Below are positions 1 to 9,116 of a DNA stretch of 64,000 nt, in pieces. The stretch covers positions 330,424-394,423 of the forward strand of contig JANQQQ010000016.1 in NCBI GenBank assembly GCA_028284935.1. Direction: 5' to 3'. The notes under the pieces were generated by a model. It had not been told where the DNA came from and did not search any database. It saw only the letters and a list, made by a program, of their open reading frames with translations. Both the position numbers and the translations under genes were made by a program. The DNA comes from Croceivirga sp. (GTDB lineage: Bacteria; Bacteroidota; Bacteroidia; Flavobacteriales; Flavobacteriaceae). The stretch's first letter is position 1, and the number at the start of each line of letters is the position of its first letter.

Positions 1-94
1 TGAAGGAGATATGGTAAAAGAAGTCGAATTTGTAGATAATAAGATTGCCGCTGTTCGCGATTGGAATGCTTCTGATGGCGTAACGGTCAATTAA
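1..94 (+). CDS. C-terminal fragment of an unidentified protein
   Basis: An open frame enters the window at base 2 and ends with TAA at 92-94, giving a roughly 30-residue tail ending in SDGVTVN. An in-frame ATG at 11 is more likely an internal methionine than a start, because the frame is open to the window edge. The tail has no motif I recognise, so no function is assigned. It converges on the RND efflux operon, with a shared terminator hairpin between them. Confidence 0.55.
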   Translation, partial: EGDMVKEVEFVDNKIAAVRDWNASDGVTVN

Positions 95-110
95 CGGATT
101 AGATTCTAAA

Positions 111-146
111 AAAAAGCCCCTGACCATATGATCAGGGGCTTTTTTT
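111..146. terminator. Bidirectional Rho-independent terminator
   Basis: A 13-bp stem (AAAAAGCCCCTGA at 111-123 paired with TCAGGGGCTTTTT from 132) encloses an 8-nt loop, with an A-run on the left and a T-run on the right. It therefore has the terminator form on both strands. It sits between the plus-strand tail and the stop codon of the minus-strand efflux pump, which overlaps the last T of the run. Confidence 0.85.
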
Positions 147-3100
147 ATGCTGCAATATCCAGCTTTTCTTTTTTCTGTTGACTTTTGGAATGGCTTCCCC
201 GTAGTCGAATTTTAATCCTGTAAACGATATTGAACAGTACCGGAACAATGATTAAGGTTAGGAACGTTGCTACGATGAGTCCGAAGATAACGGTCCATGC
301 CAAGGGACCCCAGAAAATCACGTTGTCCCCACCCACGTAGACTTGAGGGTCGAAACGGCCAAACAGGCTGATAAAGTTGATATTCAATCCCGTTGCCAAA
401 GGGATCAATCCCAATACAGTGGTTACAGCAGTTAGGATAACAGGCCGTAGACGTGCCTTCCCCCCTTTAATAATGGATTCCGTTACTTCCTCTAAGGTCA
501 ACAGCTCGTCATCCGATATGCCTAAGGTCACTTTTTTCCGATCGATCAATATCTGTGTGTAATCTAATAAAACTACCCCGTTATTGACAACAATTCCCGC
601 CAATGAGATAATACCCATCATGGTCATCATAATCACAAAAGGCCAGCCCGTGGCAACAAGACCACCAAAGACACCAATAAAGCTCAAGAAAATCGCCGTC
701 ATGATTATAGCCGGTTTTGAAACGCTACCAAATTGGAATACTAAAATGAGCATGATCAAACCCAATCCAGAGAAAAAAGCACCCATTAAGAAGGTCTGTT
801 GTTTGGCTTGTTCTTCCAACTCCCCCGTGTAGTCAATTTTAACCCCTTCAGGCATGCCCTTAAAGTTTTCCATCTCTTTTTTGATCTGGTCGACAATGAT
901 TTGGGCATTACCACCAGGTTTTAGCCCGGAATACACCGTAACCACCCGTTCTCCATTAATATGCTTTATGGCATTGAATGAGGAGGTATTTTTTCGCGAT
1001 GCAACCGCTGAAATTGGAATTTCCTTGATTTGACCTGTGGCTTGATCCCTAAAGATCATATTCTGGTTGAAGAGTGCACTGGTATTATAGCGAAGGTCTT
1101 CATTGAAACGCACATTAATATCATAATCTTCTCCGTCCTTCTTGTACACCCCAGCCTTGTCACCAAAAAGGGATCGACGTAATTGTTGTCCGACTTGCCC
1201 TACCGATACCCCCAATTCCCCGGCTTTTTGTCGGTCAACAATGACTTCCATTCCGGGGCTGCCCTTATTGACGTCTACTTTAAGCCCTTCCATGCCATCA
1301 ATGCTTTTTGAATTGATGAACGTTCGCATACGTTCCGCTACACTGATCAAGGTATCATAGTTTTGTCCTATCAGTTCAACGTTGACAGGATATCCTGCAG
1401 GCGGTCCAACGGCATCCTTTTCTACGGATATGGTCACTCCGGGATAGACATCGGCCAGGGCATTTTGAATCCTAAAACGAAGTTGTTCGGTATCCAAGCC
1501 TTCCCTAAACTTGAACTCTTGCATGGAAAGGGTAATCTTACCACGATGGGGCATTTCGGCTGCGGAACCTCCTTCGGTAAAAGGGTTTTCAGCTCCTTTA
1601 CCCACCTGAGAGACCCCTGTATCCACCAAATAGTTGACACCATCCGGTTTTATATATTGCTCGTCATCTATGATATTGTAAACACGTTCTTCAATATCCT
1701 TGGTGAGCATGTTGGTCTTTTCGATATCGGTACCTTGTGGATACTCTATATATACAAAGATTTCTTTCGGTGTGTTATCAGGAAAAAACTCCACTTTTGT
1801 CCGCTGACTTATTGTTGACCCTGCAAATGAGCCTATTGCTGCAATTAGCAATAGTATGGTTAGGCCAAAATACAAGTAAACATTTCTTCCTTTTAGGGCA
1901 CCTTTCAATTGTTTTTCGTAAAGATCTTCAAATCTGGTCAATATGTTTTTCTGGAAATAGATCGACCATTTTTTCAAAAAGTATTTGTAAATCCAAAACA
2001 ATCCAGCTACGACAATCATTAAGGTTCCTAAGCCTCGTATCGATCCGCCAATAAAGAAAATGAACAATCCGAATCCAACCAATATCAGTGTCAATCGAAT
2101 AAGCTGTTTTCTGGTAAGTTCCTTTTCCCCTATTTCCATGAATTGGGAAACCAGCATGGAGTTCATAAAAATGGCGACGAATAACGAGGATCCCAAAACA
2201 ACGGAAAGGGTTATGGGAAAATAAATCATAAACTCTCCCATGATACCTGGCCACATTCCCAGCGGCACAAAAGCTGCCACAGTCGTAGCCGTGGAGATAA
2301 TGATAGGAATGGCAATTTCACCAATCCCTTTCTTGGCGGCCTCTTTTCGTGACATGCCATCTTTTTCCATCAATCGATAGACGTTTTCCACGACTACCAC
2401 CCCGTTGTCCACTAACATTCCGAGCCCCATGATCAACCCAAATAAAATCATGGTGTTCATGGTATAGCCCAATGCAGAAAGGATCATGAACGACATGAAC
2501 ATGGACATGGGTATCGCAAACCCCACAAAAAGGGCATTTCTGAATCCTAGGAAGAACATCAAAACGGTGACGACCAATATGATACCGAAGATGATGTTAT
2601 TCACTAAATCATCCACTTGGTTCAAGGTGCTACTGCTGCTGTCATTCGCGAAAGAAATCTGTAGGTCTTCCGGCAAATATCCTTTTTGCGCTTCGGCTAC
2701 GATGTCACGGATTTTTTCAATGGCGATGACGTCATTTTTACCCGAACGTTTTTTGATATCGAGCATGACCACACTTTGACCCATTTCTCGGGCGTAGGTG
2801 TTTTTGTCTTCTTCGGCAAACGTAACTTGGGCAATATCTTTGAGATACACCGTACCATCTTCTGATTTCACCACAAAATCGTTCAATTCTGATGGTTGCT
2901 CAATTTCACCTGTAATACGAATGGTTCTGCGCTGACCGCTGGTAATTAAATTACCGGCTGACATGGTCATGTTGCCATTACCTATGGCTTGAATGATATT
3001 GTCAAAATTGACTTTCGCCGCCATCATTTTATTGATGTCCACGGCAACTTCCACTTCTTTGTCTTGGGCCCCACGAATATCCACTTGCTTGATTTCATCA

Positions 3101-3648
3101 AGATTTTCAATCTCATCTTCCAGATATTCAGCGTATTCCTTGAGCTTTTCAACTGGGTAATCCCCCTTGATATTCACATTAAGGATAGGAAAGGATTCGG
3201 CCAGGTTAAGGTCAAAAACATTGGGTTCTACCTTGGCACCATTGAAAACCGGCCAATCCTCACTGGCCTTTTCAACGTCCACTTCATCTTTCACCTCTTG
3301 CTTTGCATCCTCAACAGTGATATCCTCGTCAAATTCCACTACGATCATGGAATAGTCCTCTTGTGAGGTAGAGGTCATCTCAACAAAATTGCTCACGTCC
3401 TTTAGCCTATCTTCAAGAGGATCGGTCACCAATCGCTCCATGTCCTCAGCCGTATTCCCGGGATAAATGGTGCTTACATAAATTTTGGTTTCCACCGCTT
3501 CAGGAAATTCCTCCCTTGGCATGGCAAAGTAGGAGGATATCCCGGTGAACAAAAAGATGGCAGTCATTACATAGATAACGGAAGGGTTATCTATAGCCCA
3601 AGATGAAAGGCGAAACTCTTTGTTGGCGTTCTTTTTGGCTTTTTCCAT
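145..3648 (-). CDS. RND-family efflux pump inner-membrane transporter
   Basis: A 1167-residue proton-driven efflux permease of the AcrB/MexB (HAE1) type, which extrudes drugs or other amphiphiles from the inner membrane and periplasm through an adaptor and TolC. Seen: TM1 near residue 25, a long periplasmic porter domain, TM2-TM6 (about 350-500) with the TM4 motif VDNGVVVVEN (about 413), a second periplasmic domain (about 620-960), and closing helices with VVNNGVVLLDY. TM4 has one Asp followed by Asn where AcrB has two Asp. Two additional hydrophobic segments (about 518-534 and 541-558) lie between TM6 and TM7, which makes it longer than the usual 1020-1050 residues. It is the last gene of the tetR-tolC-adaptor-RND operon, 3 nt after the adaptor. 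The substrate cannot be read from sequence. Confidence 0.93.
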   Translation of the reverse strand: MEKAKKNANKEFRLSSWAIDNPSVIYVMTAIFLFTGISSYFAMPREEFPEAVETKIYVSTIYPGNTAEDMERLVTDPLEDRLKDVSNFVEMTSTSQEDYSMIVVEFDEDITVEDAKQEVKDEVDVEKASEDWPVFNGAKVEPNVFDLNLAESFPILNVNIKGDYPVEKLKEYAEYLEDEIENLDEIKQVDIRGAQDKEVEVAVDINKMMAAKVNFDNIIQAIGNGNMTMSAGNLITSGQRRTIRITGEIEQPSELNDFVVKSEDGTVYLKDIAQVTFAEEDKNTYAREMGQSVVMLDIKKRSGKNDVIAIEKIRDIVAEAQKGYLPEDLQISFANDSSSSTLNQVDDLVNNIIFGIILVVTVLMFFLGFRNALFVGFAIPMSMFMSFMILSALGYTMNTMILFGLIMGLGMLVDNGVVVVENVYRLMEKDGMSRKEAAKKGIGEIAIPIIISTATTVAAFVPLGMWPGIMGEFMIYFPITLSVVLGSSLFVAIFMNSMLVSQFMEIGEKELTRKQLIRLTLILVGFGLFIFFIGGSIRGLGTLMIVVAGLFWIYKYFLKKWSIYFQKNILTRFEDLYEKQLKGALKGRNVYLYFGLTILLLIAAIGSFAGSTISQRTKVEFFPDNTPKEIFVYIEYPQGTDIEKTNMLTKDIEERVYNIIDDEQYIKPDGVNYLVDTGVSQVGKGAENPFTEGGSAAEMPHRGKITLSMQEFKFREGLDTEQLRFRIQNALADVYPGVTISVEKDAVGPPAGYPVNVELIGQNYDTLISVAERMRTFINSKSIDGMEGLKVDVNKGSPGMEVIVDRQKAGELGVSVGQVGQQLRRSLFGDKAGVYKKDGEDYDINVRFNEDLRYNTSALFNQNMIFRDQATGQIKEIPISAVASRKNTSSFNAIKHINGERVVTVYSGLKPGGNAQIIVDQIKKEMENFKGMPEGVKIDYTGELEEQAKQQTFLMGAFFSGLGLIMLILVFQFGSVSKPAIIMTAIFLSFIGVFGGLVATGWPFVIMMTMMGIISLAGIVVNNGVVLLDYTQILIDRKKVTLGISDDELLTLEEVTESIIKGGKARLRPVILTAVTTVLGLIPLATGLNINFISLFGRFDPQVYVGGDNVIFWGPLAWTVIFGLIVATFLTLIIVPVLFNIVYRIKIRLRGSHSKSQQKKEKLDIAA

Positions 3649-3651
3649 GTC

Positions 3652-4839
3652 CTAGTTGTTGACAGTTTTTGTTGAGTCAAGTACCTTTACTGGTTGATTG
3701 TCCCTAACACTTCGGGCACCCTCAATGATGATTTGATCACCAGCTTTTAAGCCTGATACCACTTCAACGATATCCCCTTGGGTCTTGCCCAGTTGAATTA
3801 TTGATCGTTGGGAAATCATACCTGTTCCGGCATTATCGGGTTTGGTAATGTACACGTATTGCTCTCCTGTGGCATTTTCTGAGACCACACTTTGTGGAAT
3901 TAAAATTGCCTCTTCACTGCTATAGTCGTTGATTTTGGCAATTGCGGTTAGATTGGGCTTGATTTGCCCATTTTTATTGGGAACCGGGATTTCAATGCGA
4001 AAGGAACGATTTCCAGGATTAATAAAATTACCGGTTTGGCGAATCGTGGTTTGTACCGATTGGCCTAGGACCGGAAAATAAACTTCCACGGTTTTTCCTG
4101 GAATAATGTTTCCTAAATGGGCTTCAGGGACATCAACTTCCACATGCATGTTGGAAAGGTTGACAATCCTGAAAACCTCTGATCCAGGTCCAGGGCTAAC
4201 CACGGTACCCTGATCCTTTATGATTTCATCCACAATACCGGAAAAAGGGGCACGTATGGAGGATTTGGCCACCTGACTTTCCAATTGTTTTACAGCACTT
4301 TCCTGAGCTTCAAATTGCGACTTGGCCTGTAAGTATTGGATTTCCGAACCTATGTTTTGATTCCACAACCGTTCTTGACGTTCAAAAGTTGTTTTCGCCA
4401 ACGCCAGTTGTGTCTTCAATTGTGCCAATTGACTGGAAAGACCACCGTCATCTATAGATGCCAAAAGTTGCCCTTTACCAACACGCTGCCCTTCTTTCAC
4501 ATATATTTTAAAAAGCGTACCCGGCATTTCTGGGTAGACCAAAACATTTTGATCGGTCATGACATCGCCCTGCAGTTCCAAGTAATGGTCAAACATTTGA
4601 GCTTGGACATTCATGGTTGTCACTAAAGGCAATTTGGCGTTATCGTCCAATTCTGCAATGGCGTCATCCAGCAATTTGACCTGGTCTTCCAAAGACTTCA
4701 GTTCCTTGGTCAAATCTGCCCGTTTTGAACGGATGGCTTCCAAATCATTGCTGCTGACCACATCTTCCACAGAAGTGTTTCCACCTCCACACGAGACGAG
4801 GACCATTGTTAGTGTGATAAGGGATAGTATTTTTTTCAT
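3652..4839 (-). CDS. RND efflux periplasmic adaptor (membrane fusion protein), lipoprotein
   Basis: A 395-residue HlyD/AcrA-type adaptor that bridges the inner-membrane pump and the TolC channel. It starts with a lipoprotein signal ending in LVSCGGG (Cys at about 17), followed by a short coiled segment (about 30-65), a biotinyl-lipoyl half-motif and an alpha-helical hairpin (about 130-190, rich in Q, A and L). The lipoyl/beta-barrel domains follow, with a typical SSIRAPFSGIV segment at the hairpin exit. It lies between tolC (10 nt upstream) and the RND pump (3 nt downstream), consistent with one transcript and a tripartite pump. Confidence 0.92.
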   Translation of the reverse strand: MKKILSLITLTMVLVSCGGGNTSVEDVVSSNDLEAIRSKRADLTKELKSLEDQVKLLDDAIAELDDNAKLPLVTTMNVQAQMFDHYLELQGDVMTDQNVLVYPEMPGTLFKIYVKEGQRVGKGQLLASIDDGGLSSQLAQLKTQLALAKTTFERQERLWNQNIGSEIQYLQAKSQFEAQESAVKQLESQVAKSSIRAPFSGIVDEIIKDQGTVVSPGPGSEVFRIVNLSNMHVEVDVPEAHLGNIIPGKTVEVYFPVLGQSVQTTIRQTGNFINPGNRSFRIEIPVPNKNGQIKPNLTAIAKINDYSSEEAILIPQSVVSENATGEQYVYITKPDNAGTGMISQRSIIQLGKTQGDIVEVVSGLKAGDQIIIEGARSVRDNQPVKVLDSTKTVNN

Positions 4840-4849
4840 TTTGATTGAT

Positions 4850-6214
4850 TTACTTGTTTAGTATAATTTCCAATGCTGTTTTTTTATTGATGACATCCAC
4901 CATGGATTGCAAGTATTCTTGCTGGGTTGAATACAATTGGGTTTGTGCCTGTCTCAGTTCAAAACTGGTAGCCAAACCTTCAGAATACTTGACCTGGTTC
5001 TTATTTTCAATTCGTTCTGCAAGCGCTAGGTTGTCCTTAGAGGTCTGGTATTCCTCAATGGACAATATATAATCACTTTTGGCATTCTCATGTTGAAGTC
5101 GAATTTGTTCTTCCGCTTCGGTCAATTGGGTCTTTGCCTTCTCATAGGCAATCTTTGCCCGTTGGGTACTGGCACTTCGTCCTAAAGAGCTAAAAATAGG
5201 AATGTTCAAATCCACTCCGAAAGTGGAGAACCCAAACCAATCCTGGCCTTCATCAAAGAAGGTAAATTGATCGGCAAATGAAAGACCTCCGTAGTTAATA
5301 AAAGCATTTAATGTAGGTAGTGCACGGCTTTTTGCCAATTTTAGTTCAAAGTAGCGTTGTTCATTGAGGTTATTGACCAACTTATAGTCTACATTGTTTT
5401 CCATAATCAATTCTGAATCCAAAAAGCCGTAATCAATTTTACGTTGGGTAAGCTTATCTAAATTTTCGGTAAGCTCAGTTGGATTTTCAAGGGATATGCC
5501 CATCATTAGATTGAGCATTTGCAAGGTTATTTTTTCCAATCTTCTTGCATTCTTCAATTGATTGTCAATAGAAGAGAGGGTAATTTGTAATTGATCCACA
5601 CTTTCCTCATCACCAAGTCCGTTTTCATAGACCTTTTTGGTTTCGAACAAATTCTTTTCCAAAGTAGCCTTATTCTTTTCAAGGATAGAAACACTTTCTT
5701 CGGCCAGTAGCACATTACCATAGGCTTCTACCACGGCTTGCCTGACTTCCAAGTCTGTTTTTTCCTTGTTGTTTTTACTGTAGCTTAAAAAGGCCTTGGT
5801 TGCTTGCACCCCAACAATGTAAGACCCATCAAATAACTGTTGCCTCAAAGTTCCGGTAGCCGTCATTTGTTGTGGTGGACCAAAAACAATTGGAATAAAA
5901 ACATCGGGTCCCTGTACTACTCCTGGTGGTAAGAACTCTTCCGGCACCAAAATGGAAGGAAATTGGGCTACGGGCTGCTTCAATTGGTTTTGGTAATTCA
6001 CCGCACCACTTATTTGCGGTAAGCCTGTGGCTATGGTCTCCCATTTTTGTTTTTGGGCATCCACCATATCCCTGCTGGCATTGATGGATTGATAATTATG
6101 TTCCAATGCATAAGCCACTGCTTCATCCAAGGAAAACGAAGTTTTTGTTTCTTGTGCTGCTAGCGGAACTGACCATAATAACAGTAATATACCTAGTTTA
6201 ATGATTGTTCGCAT
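4850..6214 (-). CDS. TolC-family outer-membrane efflux protein
   Basis: A 454-residue outer-membrane channel subunit for the neighbouring RND pump. It has a cleavable signal peptide (to about residue 20, ending near LAAQ) and two OEP repeats. Long heptad-rich helices around 150-250 and 350-440 are typical of the periplasmic alpha-barrel. An early Pro/Phe/Pro-rich stretch (about 80-115: FLPPGVVQGPDVFIPIVFGPP) is common in the Bacteroidetes members. It starts directly after the tetR stop (adjacent bases), so expression probably follows the regulator. Confidence 0.92.
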   Translation of the reverse strand: MRTIIKLGILLLLWSVPLAAQETKTSFSLDEAVAYALEHNYQSINASRDMVDAQKQKWETIATGLPQISGAVNYQNQLKQPVAQFPSILVPEEFLPPGVVQGPDVFIPIVFGPPQQMTATGTLRQQLFDGSYIVGVQATKAFLSYSKNNKEKTDLEVRQAVVEAYGNVLLAEESVSILEKNKATLEKNLFETKKVYENGLGDEESVDQLQITLSSIDNQLKNARRLEKITLQMLNLMMGISLENPTELTENLDKLTQRKIDYGFLDSELIMENNVDYKLVNNLNEQRYFELKLAKSRALPTLNAFINYGGLSFADQFTFFDEGQDWFGFSTFGVDLNIPIFSSLGRSASTQRAKIAYEKAKTQLTEAEEQIRLQHENAKSDYILSIEEYQTSKDNLALAERIENKNQVKYSEGLATSFELRQAQTQLYSTQQEYLQSMVDVINKKTALEIILNK

Positions 6215-6820
6215 TTATTCTTGGTTTGAATTGATGATTTCGTTTAAAATTTTTCGGCCTTTTGGAGTGACGATTCCTCTAAGGTGATATTCCAGGTAAT
6301 AATCCTCAAGCTCCACTTTGGAGAACAATGTAGTAGGGAAAAGTTCAAGGTCTCCCAGACTGATTACCCCTGAAAAATAGATTCTTGCCACAAATTCCAC
6401 ATTTAGATTTTCCCGATAGATGCCAATTTCAATACCTCGATTGATATTGTCCAAAACACAATCCTGCATGACCTCGAACTCTTTTTTCTTTAGGGTATCA
6501 AAGATTTTGGGATAATATTTTTGCAATTGGTACAGGGGAGAGGCCTTCTCATCTTTGAGACGGGACATGACGAATTTTTTTATTTCATAGAGTTCTTCAA
6601 TGGAGTTTTTTTGTAGGGAACAAATGTGGTCAATACCATTGGAAATTTCCCAGAAGAGATTCATGGTGGTCTCTTCTACCAACTTCGTCTTGTTTTCAAA
6701 ATGACTGTAAATGGTTTTCTTGGATATGCCCATTTCATGGGCGAGGTCGTCCATGGTGACGCTTTTGAAGCCAAAGTTCAAAAACAGGTCAGTGGCCTTA
6801 TTTAAGATATCATTTCTCAT
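6215..6820 (-). CDS. TetR/AcrR-family transcriptional regulator
   Basis: A 201-residue repressor-type protein. The N-terminal helix-turn-helix is clear (ATDLFLNFGF, SVTMDDLAHEMGISKKTIYSHF, about residues 9-42). The C-terminal part is the variable ligand-binding helical domain. It is the first gene of the efflux operon and likely represses it by binding the inverted repeat at 6842-6871 just upstream. Its ligand is unknown; a pump substrate is the obvious guess. Confidence 0.93.
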   Translation of the reverse strand: MRNDILNKATDLFLNFGFKSVTMDDLAHEMGISKKTIYSHFENKTKLVEETTMNLFWEISNGIDHICSLQKNSIEELYEIKKFVMSRLKDEKASPLYQLQKYYPKIFDTLKKKEFEVMQDCVLDNINRGIEIGIYRENLNVEFVARIYFSGVISLGDLELFPTTLFSKVELEDYYLEYHLRGIVTPKGRKILNEIINSNQE

Positions 6821-6841
6821 TTCGAGGGGACAAAACTATAC

Positions 6842-6871
6842 TGGAAACTTTAAAAACAAAAAAAGTTTCCA
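6842..6871. promoter_or_regulatory. Candidate TetR operator upstream of the efflux operon
   Basis: A perfect inverted repeat, TGGAAACTTT at 6842-6851 and AAAGTTTCCA at 6862-6871, with a 10-nt A-rich spacer. It sits about 22-51 nt upstream of the tetR start. Another AAAGTTTT half-site follows at 6871-6878. Position and symmetry suit autoregulation by the TetR protein; binding is inferred. Confidence 0.6.
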
Positions 6872-7018
6872 AAGTTTTACGTTTTTTTAACGTTATGCCA
6901 GTTATCCGATAAATTTCCTCTGATGAGACGATTAAAAAGGATGAAATTGGACCGAATTGGCGCTTTTTTGTTTGAAATGGTAAAGAACCCGCTGAACTGT
7001 AAACTTTTACTTCTCGAT

Positions 7019-7450
7019 TTAATCGACTTGCCTTTTTCCATCATTTTCATTTTTTCTTTTTACAAATTCCTTAAAGGCTGCCTCTCCCTCGGTGGACCAA
7101 TACTCATCATAGTACTTCCATTCTGAAAAATCCTTTCGCAAAGAGGAACATGATTTATTGCGCCTGGATCTAAGCCTTCTTTTTTTATGACTTTTCCCGG
7201 GGCCATTTCCACCTCCAAAGCCAAAAATGATCTTGGCTAGGATTAAAATTCCAAAGGCCTGCCAGTAGGTAATTGTGGACAGTCCAAACAGTTCTGGCAT
7301 GAGCCAATTCCAAAGAAGCATGACAATATAGCCCACCAAGAACAGCATTGCGATTACAAACAAGGCGAAGAATACTAGCTTGACACCTTTGGTCACATGG
7401 TCTTTCACACGGTTTTCCACGCTTTGTTCAAATTCATTTTTATATTCCAT
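7019..7450 (-). CDS. Small two-helix membrane protein of unknown function
   Basis: A 143-residue protein with two hydrophobic segments (about 24-50 and 60-78), then GFGGGNGPG, a very basic stretch (KKRRLRSRRNK) and an acidic/aromatic C-terminal tail with SEWKYYDEYW. I do not recognise a named domain. It starts 11 nt downstream of an ECF sigma factor and is probably cotranscribed with it. Proteins of this shape often follow sigma factors in Bacteroidetes, so it may modulate that sigma factor, but nothing in the sequence proves this. Confidence 0.75.
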   Translation of the reverse strand: MEYKNEFEQSVENRVKDHVTKGVKLVFFALFVIAMLFLVGYIVMLLWNWLMPELFGLSTITYWQAFGILILAKIIFGFGGGNGPGKSHKKRRLRSRRNKSCSSLRKDFSEWKYYDEYWSTEGEAAFKEFVKRKNENDGKRQVD

Positions 7451-7461
7451 AATATTTTATT

Positions 7462-7998
7462 TTAAACGTTGACTTTTTGTTCCAATTCCTTTTGCAAAAG
7501 AGACATGGCCCGATGTCTTCTTGACATCAATGTTCCCTCAGGTATTCCGGTTTCCTCCGAAATTTCCCGGTAGGAGTATCCTTCAAAATCCACCGCCAAT
7601 ATGATATCCCGATAGGCCGGTTTCAGCTCCATGATGACCGTCTTTAGTGTATTGGTAATATGCTGGGGGTAGTGGAGCTCCTCAGATTCATAGAACAGTT
7701 CCGCAAACTCGGTCCAGAGGCGGTCCAGTTCCTCTTCTTCATACATTCGTTCCTTTTTTGTTCTCATTTTATCAATAATTCTATTCTTCAAGGTTCGATA
7801 AACAAAACCGGGGACATTGTTTATGGGCAACGCGTCTTCCGGTCTTGAAAAGATTTTTAAGGCCACATCTTGTAAAATATCTTCAGCAGTACTTTCGGTC
7901 GTGTCATCAATTTTTGATTTCACATACCCTTTTAATGCCAGATATTCCTCTTGGAAAAATGCCGTTATTTTTGATTGGTTGTTGTTCTCCGGATCCAT
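7462..7998 (-). CDS. ECF-type RNA polymerase sigma-70 factor
   Basis: A 178-residue ECF sigma factor. Region 2 covers about residues 12-85 (EDILQDVALKIF, NNVPGFVYRTLKNRIIDKMR). Region 4 covers about 115-170 with its HTH (GYSYREISEETGIPEGTLMSRRHRA). The linker is acidic. It directs polymerase to a dedicated promoter set, normally under control of a partner protein, which here may be the small membrane protein downstream. A palindrome lies about 40 nt upstream of the start. Confidence 0.92.
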   Translation of the reverse strand: MDPENNNQSKITAFFQEEYLALKGYVKSKIDDTTESTAEDILQDVALKIFSRPEDALPINNVPGFVYRTLKNRIIDKMRTKKERMYEEEELDRLWTEFAELFYESEELHYPQHITNTLKTVIMELKPAYRDIILAVDFEGYSYREISEETGIPEGTLMSRRHRAMSLLQKELEQKVNV

Positions 7999-8036
7999 CC
8001 GTTAGCATGTTTATGCTCCCTTCACTTATAAAGACG

Positions 8037-8053
8037 ATGGATTTAAAATCCAT
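8037..8053. promoter_or_regulatory. Palindrome upstream of the ECF sigma gene
   Basis: ATGGATTT at 8037-8044, one A, then AAATCCAT at 8046-8053: perfect 8-bp arms. It lies in the 143-bp divergent region between the sigma factor and the polyprenyl synthase, 39 nt upstream of the sigma start. It could be an operator or part of a promoter; no binding protein can be named. Confidence 0.4.
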
Positions 8054-8141
8054 TGCATTTTTTGAAGTTTTTCCGATATCTGTTGGACGTCAATAGGGGC
8101 CAATTGTAACAGGGAACGTATTTTTAACAAAAATTGAATGC

Positions 8142-9116
8142 ATGCGTGCCTTGGAATTTTATCAGAAGGAATTCATTTCATACCTCAACCAGCAAGCGTC
8201 TATAAAAGAGCCCCGCAATTTGTATGAGCCAGTGGACTATATTTTAAACCTAGGAGGGAAACGCCTTCGTCCTGTTTTGACCTTAATAGCCTCAGAGCTT
8301 TTTGGGACAGACTACCAAGAGGCCTTGCCTGCAGCGATGGCCGTGGAGGTATTCCATAATTTTTCACTGGTTCATGATGATATTATGGATGATGCTCCAC
8401 TACGAAGGGGCAAACCAACCGTTCACGAAAAATGGGATGTCAATACCGGCATATTATCCGGAGATGTGATGTTGATCAATTCCTATGAATATTTGGAAGG
8501 ATATGAGCCTGAGGTATTGAAGGAACTCTTTTTGGTTTTTAATACAACCTCGGTCGAAGTTTGTGAAGGTCAGCAATATGATGTGGACTTTGAAACGCGT
8601 ACGAATGTTACCATCGAAGAATATTTGAAAATGATCGAATACAAAACTTCGGTCTTGATAGGCGCGGCCCTAAAGATGGGTGCCATTATTGCGGGAGCTT
8701 CAACCAGGAACAAGGACCTAATTTATGAATTTGGAAGGAATCTCGGTATCGCCTTTCAACTACAGGATGATTATTTGGACGCTTTTGGAAATCCAGAGAC
8801 TTTTGGGAAACAAGTGGGAGGCGATATTATTGAAAATAAAAAGACCTTTCTTTACCTCAAGGCATTGGAACTAAGTACAACTGAAGATCGGGACCGATTA
8901 TTGGAACTTTTTTCAGGACAAACCCATGAAGCCATCCAAAAGATTGCCGACGTGAAAAGTATTTTCAGAAAAACAGGGGCCGATACTGCCATTAAGAAAG
9001 CGATACAAGAATTTACGCAAGAGGCGTTCAACTCACTTTCCAAAATTGAAGCTCCAGAAGACGGAAAGGCCTTGCTTAGGCAAATGGGAAACAATTTAAT
9101 GGAACGTTCTAGCTAA
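8142..9116 (+). CDS. Polyprenyl (isoprenyl) diphosphate synthase
   Basis: A 324-residue trans-isoprenyl diphosphate synthase that condenses isopentenyl diphosphate with allylic diphosphates. Both Asp-rich magnesium-binding motifs are present: the first as HDDIMDD (about residue 84) with RRGKPTVH after it, the second as QLQDDYLDAFG (about 205). GGKRLRPVL near residue 35 is also standard. The product chain length (farnesyl, geranylgeranyl or longer) cannot be assigned safely from the sequence; the converging lycopene cyclase makes a C20 role in carotenoid synthesis attractive. Its 3' end overlaps that gene by 8 bp. Confidence 0.92.
   Translation: MRALEFYQKEFISYLNQQASIKEPRNLYEPVDYILNLGGKRLRPVLTLIASELFGTDYQEALPAAMAVEVFHNFSLVHDDIMDDAPLRRGKPTVHEKWDVNTGILSGDVMLINSYEYLEGYEPEVLKELFLVFNTTSVEVCEGQQYDVDFETRTNVTIEEYLKMIEYKTSVLIGAALKMGAIIAGASTRNKDLIYEFGRNLGIAFQLQDDYLDAFGNPETFGKQVGGDIIENKKTFLYLKALELSTTEDRDRLLELFSGQTHEAIQKIADVKSIFRKTGADTAIKKAIQEFTQEAFNSLSKIEAPEDGKALLRQMGNNLMERSS

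Noticed and set aside
1363..1818. 151-residue plus-strand frame within the RND pump gene
   Set aside because: Antisense shadow of a well-supported transporter gene; no domain features.
6923..7126. Plus-strand open frame overlapping the small membrane protein gene
   Set aside because: It runs antisense into a convincing gene and lacks protein-like features.
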